Below are positions 52,701-62,019 of a DNA stretch of 64,000 nucleotides, piece after piece (position 1 is the first letter of the stretch; every line of letters begins with the position of its first letter). The DNA comes from Haematobia irritans (taxonomy: Eukaryota > Arthropoda > Insecta > Diptera > Muscidae): NCBI RefSeq assembly GCF_050003625.1, contig NC_134401.1, positions 95,830,852 to 95,894,851 of the forward strand, given 5' to 3'. A program made the position numbers and the translations under genes. Below the pieces are notes generated by a model. It saw only the letters and a program-made list of their open reading frames with translations, was not told where the DNA came from and did not search any database.

Positions 52701-53302
52701 CGGCCATCGACTGCCGCAAATCTCTCAATGAGATGGCTGAGCAGTACAATATTCACCTAATATGGGTGCCTGGCCATAGGAACATACCGGGGAACTGCGA
52801 AGCGGATGAGTTGGCAAGGCTAGGGACTACCTTACATATTCCAGGGGAACTAGAATTTGTTGGTATGCCCCTAGCTACCTGCAAGCTCATGCTACGTGAG
52901 AAGGCTGTTATGATGGCAAATGTTCGATGGGAGAATTGCAAGGGTTGTAACGACACCAAGCAAATATGGCCCCATTTCAACTTAAACCGCACACTAGATA
53001 TGCTAATGTTCTCGAGACGTCAGATATCACTCCTGATATCTGCTATAACGGGTCGCTGCCTGATAGGCGATTTTGCAAAAACTATTGGCGCGAAGTATAA
53101 TGACTATTGTATGAGCTGTCATGATGCGGAGGAAAAAGAATCAATTAAACACCTCTTGTGTGAGTGTCCTGCATTTTGTGTAAAGCGCAAGCAACTTTTA
53201 GGAGCATATAGCTTCAGATTACTGGCGGATCTGGAAAACGTTAACTTAAGCAGTCTGCTACTGTTTTTGGAACAATCTGGTTGGTTCAACAAAGAAAAAT
53301 AA
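49712..53302 (+). CDS. Retrotransposon ORF2 polyprotein: endonuclease, reverse transcriptase, RNase H
   Basis: A 1,196-residue enzyme that nicks the target and copies the element RNA there. The start is the first ATG in frame (49712, MVLRILQINLHHC); the frame is open slightly upstream but without an ATG after the TGA at 49691. The APE-like endonuclease spans about residues 1-225: N9 in LQINL, E36 in QEP, D135 and N137 in GCDAN, SDH at 209-211. Reverse transcriptase spans about 425-755: KSPGPDGI, FRPISL, D570 in FLDIEGAF, GTPQGGVLSPLLWN, YADD at 658-661. RNase H spans about 913-1038: D919 in YTDGS, E954 in QAEI, D980 in YSDSQ, D1032 in CEADELA. A C-terminal cluster C1133-x2-C1136-x10-H1147-x2-C1150 follows. 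All key catalytic residues are present and no stop or frameshift is seen. It lies in a different frame from ORF1, so it is probably translated by reinitiation or a similar coupling. Confidence 0.95.
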   Translation: MVLRILQINLHHCKAACAALKVLLMKGDIDIVLIQEPYVYRNKICELSTPGFKLLQYTGNDVIRACIIAKNELNLFLLPSMCNADTVVANLEIAKCKYWVSSVYMGHDREMPPCAVKTLVEESLKTKTKLIMGCDANAHHSIWGSSDTNARGESLIEFILRTNLVVCNKGDAPTFVTKNRQEVLDITLASQELNEMISEWQVLSEHSFSDHRYISFKFDVHITKTIFSPNVRKADWNRYRESFNMMIPEITETNMRNVQDIEHAVERITKAFNISLKAACPRGKPRGKHRPPWWSTELSNMRKSCRKLFNKAKSTRAPEDWDAYKRNLRGYKRELRKAQHNSWNDYCSSIENTSEASRLRKVLASTNSAPGFIKTSEGNWTTSSEETLEVLLDTHFPGNQTVEPCTGGATVAQRSFPVEEIVSETRIRWALNSFGPFKSPGPDGITPAELQAVIDKIIPWLSVIYKGCINLSYIPGKWRETKVVFIPKAGKASHSRAKDFRPISLSSFLLKTLERMIDIYLRTSIDSTLFSKGQHAYSKGRSTETALHELVSFIESSLSVKEYTIVAFLDIEGAFNNVHPSSILNGLTTLNVDPCILRLLDELLMKRRISATLGQANIQRYVNRGTPQGGVLSPLLWNVAINSLLVTLEKERIKVVAYADDVALAVRGKFPSTIRDIIQRALRMTEKWAKDNGLGVNPAKTELVMYCNDRKTPTVRPISLGGIEIPFGECAKYLGVILDRKLNFKLNIEERARKATVALYSCKKAIGKKWGLKPKIVHWLYTAVVRPIMLYGVVVWWPALQKPTCLDKVQRMACLCISGAFSKTGTNSLNVVLHLLPLDILAKQSAATTAVRLRELSLWSEKGYGHSSVLKIMSDVPNVVDYTLASPLFDKKFETLIPNSEAWCTQTPGNKEYIDFYTDGSKLDGQVGFGVYSNDLELRIAKRLPNHCSVFQAEILAIREVANWLGSNVPKNVGINIYSDSQPAIKSLDSVFLNSKTAIDCRKSLNEMAEQYNIHLIWVPGHRNIPGNCEADELARLGTTLHIPGELEFVGMPLATCKLMLREKAVMMANVRWENCKGCNDTKQIWPHFNLNRTLDMLMFSRRQISLLISAITGRCLIGDFAKTIGAKYNDYCMSCHDAEEKESIKHLLCECPAFCVKRKQLLGAYSFRLLADLENVNLSSLLLFLEQSGWFNKEK

Positions 53303-53434
53303 TCAAGAAGGTTCAGCGGTTAAAACTAGAAGTGCCCATATGTAATAGGTACTTTTAGTTAATGTGGTATCACAATGGACTGAATAGTCTAAGTGAGCCT
53401 GAATCTTAATCGGGCTGCCACTTTAACCTAACCT
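53303..53434 (+). other. Retrotransposon 3' UTR with AACCT-repeat tail
   Basis: The 132 nt after the ORF2 stop. There is no AATAAA-plus-poly(A) end; the element stops in CGGGCTGCCACTTTAACC then TAACCT, two AACCT units. Short tandem 3' tails in place of poly(A) are known in several RNase H-bearing insect non-LTR clades, where the enzyme recognises its RNA 3' end. The 11-nt word GTAATAGGTAC at 53342-53352 also occurs in the 5' leader at 48476-48486. No other feature is evident. Confidence 0.75.
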
Positions 53435-53439
53435 AGGTT
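53430..53439 (+). other. 3' junction of the insertion, perfect 10-bp palindrome
   Basis: The element tail AACCT joins satellite AGGTT to give AACCTAGGTT, a perfect palindrome across the junction. Satellite sequence resumes at 53435 with AGGTTTTGGGTGGATATTTG, exactly what follows the six T in uninterrupted paralogues. No copy of the bases left of the insertion is repeated here except possibly one T (53434), so there is no target-site duplication longer than 1 bp. Confidence 0.85.
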
Positions 53440-56400
53440 TTGGGTGGATATTTGAATTTTTTGAGGGTGGTCACGAATTATCGTCCTTTTCGCTCTAGGA
53501 CGCATATTTAAGGAGATATGGCCAAAAGAAATTTTTCATATAAAAATTTCAATTTCTTTAGGATTTGGGTGGATTTTTCAATTTTTTGATGGTGGTCACA
53601 AATTATCGTCCTTTTCGCTCTAGGACGCATATTTAAGGAGATATGGCTAAAAGAAGTTTTTCATATAAAAATTTCAATTTTTTTAGGTTTTGGGTGGATT
53701 TTTGAATTTTTTGAGGGTGGTCACGAATTATCGTCCTTTTCGCTGTAAAACGCATATTTAAGGAGATATGGCCAAAAGAAGTTTTTCATATAAAAATTTC
53801 AATTTTTTTAGGTTTTGGGTGGATTTTTCAATTTTTTGATGGTGGTCACGAATTATCGTCCTTTTCGCTGTAGGACGCATATTTAAGGAGATATGGCCAA
53901 AAGAAGTTTTTCATATGAAAATTTCATTTTTTTTAGGTTTTGGGTGGATTTTTGAATTTTTTGAGGGTGGTCACGAATTATCGTCCTTTTCGCTCTAGGA
54001 CGCATATTTAAGGAGATATGGCCAAAAGAAGTTTTTCATATAAAAATTTCAATTTTTTTAGGTTTTGGGTGGGTTTTTGAATATTTTGAGGGTGGTCACG
54101 AATTATCGTCCTTTTCGCTCTAGGACGCATATTTAAGGAGATATGGCCAAAAGAAGTTTTTCATATAAAAATTTCAATTTTTTTAGGTTTTGGGTGGATT
54201 TTTTAATTTTTTGAGGGTGGTCACGAATTATCGTCCTTTGCGCTATAGGACGCATATTTAAGGAGATATGGCCAAAAGAAGTTTTTCATATAAAAATTTC
54301 AATTTTTTTAGGTTTTGGGTGGATTTTTGAATTTTTTGAGGGTGGTCACGAATTATCGTCCTTTTCGCTCTAGGACGCTTAGTTTAGGAGATATGGCCAA
54401 AATAAGTTTTTCATATAAAAATTTCAATTTTTTTAGGTTTTGGGTGGATTTTTGAATTTTTTGAGGGTGGTCACGAATTATCGTCCTTTTCGCTCTAGGA
54501 CGCTTAGTTTAGGAGATATGGCCAAAATAAGTTTTTCATATAAAAATTTCAATTTTTTTAGGTTTTGGGTGGATTTTTGAATATTTTGAGGGTGGTCACG
54601 AATTATCGTCCTTTTTGCTCTAGGACGCTTAGTTTAGGAGATATGGCCAAAATAAGTTTTTCATATAAAAATTTCAATTTTTTTAGGATTTGGATGGATT
54701 TTTCAATTTTTTGATGGTGGTCACGAATTATCGTCCTTTTCGCTCTAGGACGCATATTTAAGGAGATATGGCCAAAAGAAGCTTTTCATATAAAAATTAA
54801 ATTTTTTTTAGGTTTTGGGTGGATTTTTGAATTTTTTGAGGGTGGTCACGAATTATCGTCCTTTTCGCTCTAGGACGCATATTTAAGGAGATATGGCCAA
54901 AAGAAGTTTTTCATATAAAAATTTCAATTTTTTTAGGATTTGGGTGGATTTTTCAATTTTTTGATGGTGGTCACAAATTATCGTCCTTTTCGCTCTAGGA
55001 CGCATATTTAAGGAGATATGGCTAAAAGAAGTTTTTCATATAAAAATTTCAATTTTTTTAGGTTTTGGGTGGATTTTTGAATTTTTTGAGGGTGGTCACG
55101 AATTATCGTCCTTTTCGCTGTAGGACGCATATTTAAGGAGATATGGCCAAAAGAAGTTTTTCATATAAAAATTTAAATTTTTTTAGGTTTTGGGTGGATT
55201 TTTCAATTTTTTGATGGTGGTCACGAATTATCGTCCTTTTCGCTGTAGGACGCATATTTAAGGAGATATGGTCAAAAGAAGTTTTTCATATAAAAATTTC
55301 AATTTTTTTAGGTTTTGGGTGGATTTTTGAATATTTTGAGGGTGGTCACGAATTATCGTCCTTTTCGCTCTAGGACGCATATTTAAGGAGATATGGCCAA
55401 AAGAAGTTTTTCATATAAAAATTTCAATTTTTTTAGGTTTTGGGTGGATTTTTGAATATTTTGAGGGTGGTCACGAATTATCGTCCTTTTCGCTCTAGGA
55501 CGCATATTTAAGGAGATATGGGCAAAAGAAGTTTTTCATATAAAAATTTCAATTTTTTTAGGTTTTGGGTGGATTTTTGAATTTTTTGAGGGTGGTCACG
55601 AATTATCGTCCTTTTCGCTCTAGGACGCATATTTAAGGAGATATGGCCAAAATAAGTTTTTCATATAAAAATTTCAATTTTTTTAGGTTTTGGGTGGATT
55701 TTTGAATTTTTTGAGGGTGGTCACGAATTATCGTCCTTTGCGCTATATGACGCATATTTAAGGAGATATGGCCAAAAGAAGTTATTCATATAAAAATTTA
55801 AATTTGTTTAGGTATGGGTGGATTTTTCATTTTTTTGAGGGTGGTCACGAATTATCGTCCTTTTCGCTGTAGGACGCATATTTAAGGAGATATGGCCAAA
55901 AGAAGTTTTTCATATAAAAATTTCAATTTTTTTAGGTTTTGGGTGGATTTTTGAATTTTTTGAGGGTGGTCACGAATTATCGTCCTTTTCGCTCTAGGAC
56001 GCATATTTAAGGAGATATGGCCAAAATAAGTTTTTCATATAAAAATTTCAATTTTTTTAGGTTTTGGGTGGATTTTTGAATTTTTTGAGGGTGGTCACGA
56101 ATTATCGTCCTTTGCGCTATATGACGCATATTTAAGGAGATATGGCCAAAAAAGTTATTCATATAAAAATTTAAATTTGTTTAGGTATGGGTGGATTTTT
56201 CATTTTTTTGAGGGTGGTCACGAATTATCGTCCTTTTTGCTCTAGGACGCTTAGTTTAGGAGATATGGCCAAAATAAGTTTTTCATATAAAAATTTCATT
56301 TTTTTTAGGATTTGGGTGGATTTTTCAATTTTTTGATGGTGGTCACTAATTATCGTCCTTTTCGCTCTAGGACGCATATTTAAGGAGATATGGCCAAAAG

Positions 56401-58099
56401 AAGTTTTTCATATAAAAATTAATTTTTTTTTAGGTTTTGGGTGGATTTTTGAATTTTTTGAGGGTGGTCACGAATTATCGTCCTTTTCGCTCTAGGACGC
56501 ATATTTAAGGAGATATGGCCAAAAGAAGTTTTTCATATAAAAATTTCAATTTTTTTAGGATTTGGGTGGATTTTTCAATTTTTTGATGGTGGTCACGAAT
56601 TATCGTCCTTTTCGCTCTAGGACGCATATTTAAAGAGATATGGTCAAAAGAAGTTTTTCATATAAAAATTTCATTTTTTTTAGGTTTTGGGTGGATTTTG
56701 CATTTTTTTGAGGGTGGTCACGAATTATCGTCCTTTTCGCTCTAGGACGCATATTTAAGGAGATATGGCCAAAATAAGTTTTTCATATAAAAATTTCAAT
56801 TTTTTTAGGTTTTGGGTGGATTTTGCATTTTTTTGAGGGTGGTCACGAATTATCGTCCTTTTCGCTCTAGGACGCATATTTAAGGAGATATGGCCAAAAT
56901 AAGTTTTTCATATAAAAATTTCAATTTTTTTAGGATTTGGGTGGATTTTTCAATTTTTTGATGGTGGTCACGAATTATCGTCCTTTTCGCTCTAGGACGC
57001 ATATTTAAGGAGATATGGCCAAAAGAAGCTTTTCATATGAAAATTTCATTTTTTTTAGGTTTTGGGTGGATTTTTGAATTTTTTGAGGGTGGTCACGAAT
57101 TATCGTCCTTTTCGCTCTAGGATGCATATTTAAGGAGATATGGCCAAAAGAAGTTTTTCATATAAAAATTTCAATTTTTTTAGGTTTTGGGTGGATTTTT
57201 GAATATTTTGAGGGTGGTCACGAATTATCGTCCTTTTCGCTCTGGGACGCATATTTAAGGAGATATGGCCAAAAGAAGTTTTTCATATAAAAATTTAAAT
57301 TTTTTTAGGTTTTGGGTGGATTTTTGAATTTTTTTAGGGTGGTCACGAATTATCGTCCTTTTCGCTCTAGGACGCATATTTAAGGAGATATGGTCAAAAG
57401 AAGTTTTTCATATAAAAATTTCAATTTTTTTAGGTTTTGGGTGGATTTTTGAATTTTTTGAGGGTGGTCACTTATTATCGTCCTTTTCGCTCTAGGACGC
57501 TTAGTTTTGGAGATATGGCCAAAATAAGTTTTTCATATAAAAATTTAAATTTTTTTAGGTTTTGGGTGGAGTTTTGAATTTTTTGAGGGTGGTCACGAAT
57601 TATCGTCCTTTTCGCTCTAGGACGCTTAGTTTAAGAGATATGGCCAAAATAAGTTTTTCATATAAAAATTTCAATTTTTTTAGGTTTTGGGTGGATTTTT
57701 GAATTTTTTGAGGGTGGTCACGAATTATCGTCCTTTTCGCTCTAGGAAGTAAAATAAGTTTTTCATATAAAAATTTCAATTTTTTTAGGTTTTGGGTGGA
57801 TTTTTGAATATTTTGAGGGTGGTCACGAATTATCGTCCTTTTTGCTCTAGGACGCTTAGTTTAGGAGATATGGCCAAAATAAGTTTTTCATATAAAAATT
57901 TCAATTTTTTTAGGATTTGGGTGGATTTTTCAATTTTTTGATGGTGGTCACGAATTATCGTCCTTTTCGCTCTAGGACGCATATTTAAGGAGATATGGCC
58001 AAAAGAAGTTTTTCATATAAAAATTAAATTTTTTTTAGGTTTTGGGTGGATTTTTGAATTTTTTGAGGGTGGTCACGAATTATCGTCCTTTTCGCTCTA

Positions 58100-60350
58100 G
58101 GACGCATATTTAAGGAGATATGGCCAAAAGAAGTTTTTCATATAAAAATTTCAATTTTTTTAGGATTTGGGTGAATTTTTCAATTTTTTGATGGTGGTCG
58201 CAAATTATCGTCCTTTTCGCTCTAGGACGCATATTTAAGGAGATATGGCTAAAAGAAGTTTTTCATATAAAAATTTCAATTTTTTTAGGTTTTGGGTGGA
58301 TTTTTGAATTTTTTGAGGGTGGTCACGAATTATCGTCCTTTTCGCTGTAGGACGCATATTTAAGGAGATATGGCCAAAAGAACTTTTTCATATAAAAATT
58401 TCAATTTTTTTAGGTTTTGGGTGGATTTTTCAATTTTTTGATGGTGGTCACGAATTATCGTCCTTTTCGCTGTAGGACGCATATTTAAGGAGATATGGCC
58501 AAAAGAAGTTTTTCATATAAAAATTAAATTTTTTTTAGGTTTTGGGTGGATTTTTGAATTTTTTGAGGGTGGTCACGAATTATCGTCCTTTTCGCTCTAG
58601 GACGCATATTTAAGGAGATATGGCCAAAAGAAGTTTTTCATATAAAAATTTCAATTTTTTTAGGTTTTGGGTGGATTTTTGAATATTTTGAGGGTGGTCA
58701 CGAATTATCGTCCTTTTCGCTCTAGGACGCTTAGTTTAGGAGATATGGCCAAAATAAGTTTTTCATATAAAAATTTCAATTTTTTTAGGATTTGGGTGGA
58801 TTTTTCAATTTTTTGATGGTGGTCACGAATTATCGTCCTTTTCGCTCTAGGACGCATATTTAAGGAGATATGGCCAAAAGAAGTTTTTCATATGAAAATT
58901 TCATTTTTTTTAGGTTTTGGGTGGATTTTTGAATTTTTTGAGGGTGGTCACGAATTATCGTCCTTTTCGCTCTAGGATGCATATTTAAGGAGATATGGCC
59001 AAAAGAAGTTTTTCATATAAAAATTTCAATTTTTTTAGGTTTTGGGTGGATTTTTGAATATTTTGAGGGTGGTCACGAATTATCGTCCTTTTCGCTCTAG
59101 GACGCTTAGTTTAGGAGATATGGCCAAAATAAGTTTTTCATATAAAAATTTCAATTTTTTTAGGTTTTGGGTGGATTTTTGAATTTTTTGAGGGTGGTCA
59201 CGAATTATCGTCCTTTTCGCTCTAGGACGCATATTTAAGGAGATATGGCCAAAAGAAGTTTTTCATATAAAAATTTCAATTTTTTTAGGATTTGGGTGAA
59301 TTTTTCAATTTTTTGATGGTGGTCGCAAATTATCGTCCTTTTCGCTCTAGGACGCATATTTAAGGAGATATGGCTAAAAGAAGTTTTTCATATAAAAATT
59401 TCAATTTTTTTAGGTTTTGGGTGGATTTTTGAATTTTTTGAGGGTGGTCACGAATTATCGTCCTTTTCGCTGTAGGACGCATATTTAAGGAGATATGGCC
59501 AAAAGAACTTTTTCATATAAAAATTTCAATTTTTTTAGGTTTTGGGTGGATTTTTCAATTTTTTGATGGTGGTCACGAATTATCGTCCTTTTCGCTGTAG
59601 GACGCATATTTAAGGAGATATGGCCAAAAGAAGTTTTTCATATAAAAATTAAATTTTTTTTAGGTTTTGGGTGGATTTTTGAATTTTTTGAGGGTGGTCA
59701 CGAATTATCGTCCTTTTCGCTCTAGGACGCATATTTAAGGAGATATGGCCAAAATAAGTTTTTCATATAAAAATTTCAATTTTTTTAGGTTTTGGGTGGA
59801 TTTTTCATTTTTTTGAGGGTGGTCACGAATTATCGTCCTTTTCGCTCTAGGACGCTTAGTTTAGGAGATATGGCCAAAATAAGTTTTTCATATAAAAATT
59901 TCAATTTTTTTAGGATTTGGGTGGATTTTTCAATTTTTTGATGGTGGTCACGAATTATCGTCCTTTTCGCTCTAGGACGCATATTTAAGGAGATATGGCC
60001 AAAAGAAGTTTTTCATATGAAAATTTCATTTTTTTTAGGTTTTGGGTGGATTTTTGAATTTTTTGAGGGTGGTCACGAATTATCGTCCTTTTCGCTCTAG
60101 GATGCATATTTAAGGAGATATGGCCAAAAGAAGTTTTTCATATAAAAATTTCAATTTTTTTAGGTTTTGGGTGGATTTTTGAATATTTTGAGGGTGGTCA
60201 CGAATTATCGTCCTTTTCGCTCTAGGACGCTTAGTTTAGGAGATATGGCCAAAATAAGTTTTTCATATAAAAATTTCAATTTTTTTAGGTTTTGGGTGGA
60301 TTTTTGCATTTTTTGAGGGTGGTCACGAATTATCGTCCTTTTCGCTCTAG
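58100..60350 (+). repeat. 1,125-bp tandem duplication (9 monomers)
   Basis: GGTCGCAAATTATCG is at 58196 and 59321, AGAACTTTTTCAT is near 58380 and 59505, and GGATGCATATTT has its GATGC at 58976 and 60101. All pairs are exactly 1,125 bp apart. GGGTGAATTTTTCAA also appears once in each copy. Confidence 0.85.
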
Positions 60351-62019
60351 GACGCTTAGTTTAGGAGATATGGCCAAAATAAGTTTTCCATATAAAAATT
60401 TAAATTTTTTTAAGATTTGGGTGGATTTTTCAATTTTTTGATGGTGGTCACGAATTATCGTCCTTTTCGCTCTAGGACGCATATTTAAGGAGATATGGCC
60501 AAAAGAAGTTTTTCATATAAAAATTAAATTTTTTTTAGGTTTTGGGTGGATTTTTGAATTTTTTGAGGGTGGTCACGAATTATCGTCCTTTTCGCTCTAG
60601 GACGCATATTTAAGGAGATATGGCCAAAAGAAGTTTTTCATATAAAAATTTCAATTTTTTTAGGATTTGGGTGGATTTTTCAATTTTTTGATGGTGGTCA
60701 CAAATTATCGTCCTTTTCGCTCTAGGACGCATATTTAAGGAGATATGGCTAAAAGAAGTTTTTCATATAAAAATTTCAATTTTTTTAGGTTTTGGGTGGA
60801 TTTTTGAATTTTTTGAGGGTGGTCACGAATTATCGTCCTTTTCGCTGTAGGACGCATATTTAAGGAGATATGGCCAAAAGAAGTTTTTCATATAAAAATT
60901 TCAATTTTTTTAGGTTTTGGGTGGATTTTTCAATTTTTTGATGGGGGTCACGAATTATCGTCCTTTTCGCTGTAGGACGCATATTTAAGGAGATATGGCC
61001 AAAAGAAGTTTTTCATATAAAAATGTCATTTTTTTAGGTTTTGGGTGGATTTTTCAATTTTTTGATGGTGGTCACGAATTATCGTCCTTTTCGCTCTAGG
61101 ACGCATATTTAAAGAGATATGGTCAAAAGAAGTTTTTCATATAAAAATTTCAATTTTTTTAGATTTTGGGTGGATTTTTGAATTTTTTGAGGGTGGTCAC
61201 GAATTATCGTCCTTTTCGCTCTAGGACGCATATTTAAGGAGATATGGCCAAAAGAAGTTTTTCATATAAAAATTTCAATTGTTTTAGGTTTTGGGTGGAT
61301 TTTTGAATATTTTGAGGGTGGTCACGAATTATCGTCCTTTTCGCTCTAGGACGCATATTTAAGGAGATATGGCCAAAAGAAGTTTTTCATATAAAAATTT
61401 CAATTTTTTTAGGTTTTGGGTGGATTTTTGAATTTTTTGAGGGTGGTCACGAATTATCGTCCTTTTCGCTCTAGGAGCTTAGTTTAGGAGATATGGCCAA
61501 AATAAGTTTTTCATATAAAAATTTACATTTTTTTAGGTTTTGGGTGGATTTTTGAATTTTTTGAGGGTGGTCACGAATTATCGTCCTTTTCGCTCTAGGA
61601 CGCTTAGTTTAGGAGATATGGCCAAAATAAGTTTTTCATATAAAAATTTCAATTTTTTTAGGTTTTGGGTGGATTTTTGAATATTTTGAGGGTGGTCACG
61701 AATTATCGTCCTTTTTGCTCTAGGACGCTTAGTTTAGGAGATATGGCCAAAATAAGTTTTTCATATAAAAATTTCAATTTTTTTAGGATTTGGGTGGATT
61801 TTTCAATTTTTTGATGGTGGTCACGAATTATCGTCCTTTTCGCTCTAGGACGCATATTTAAGGAGATATGGCCAAAAGAAGTTTTTCATATAAAAATTAA
61901 ATTTTTTTTAGGTTTTGGGTGGATTTTTGAATTTTTTGAGGGTGGTCACGAATTATCGTCCTTTTCGCTCTAGGACGCATATTTAAGGAGATATGGCCAA
62001 AAGAAGTTTTTCATATAAA

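Larger units (their letters stand above)
48420..53434 (+). mobile_element. LOA-like non-LTR retrotransposon, apparently full length
   Basis: A 5,015-bp insertion whose composition and codon structure differ sharply from the satellite. It holds a 5' leader, ORF1 and ORF2 overlapping by 41 nt, and a short 3' UTR ending in TTTAACCTAACCT, with no poly(A). ORF2 has APE endonuclease, reverse transcriptase, RNase H and a C-terminal Cys/His cluster in that order. RNase H plus an ORF1 without CCHC knuckles fits the LOA clade or its relatives in the I group; R1 and I clades are alternatives. Such elements integrate by target-primed reverse transcription. Both frames are uninterrupted, so it may be, or recently was, active. 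Edges come from comparing the flanks with uninterrupted paralogues, such as 42970-42990. Confidence 0.93.

Noticed and set aside
50371..52992. Antisense open frames opposite ORF2 (50371, 50947, 51268, 51745, 52753)
   Set aside because: Shadows of the ORF2 frame, which has full domain support on the + strand.
53421..53434. True telomeric (TTAGG)n tract
   Set aside because: Only two AACCT units are present, and they are the retrotransposon's 3' tail, not a telomere repeat array.
48420..53434. Retrovirus or LTR retrotransposon
   Set aside because: There are no long terminal repeats, protease or integrase; an APE endonuclease lies before the RT and the ends are of non-LTR type.
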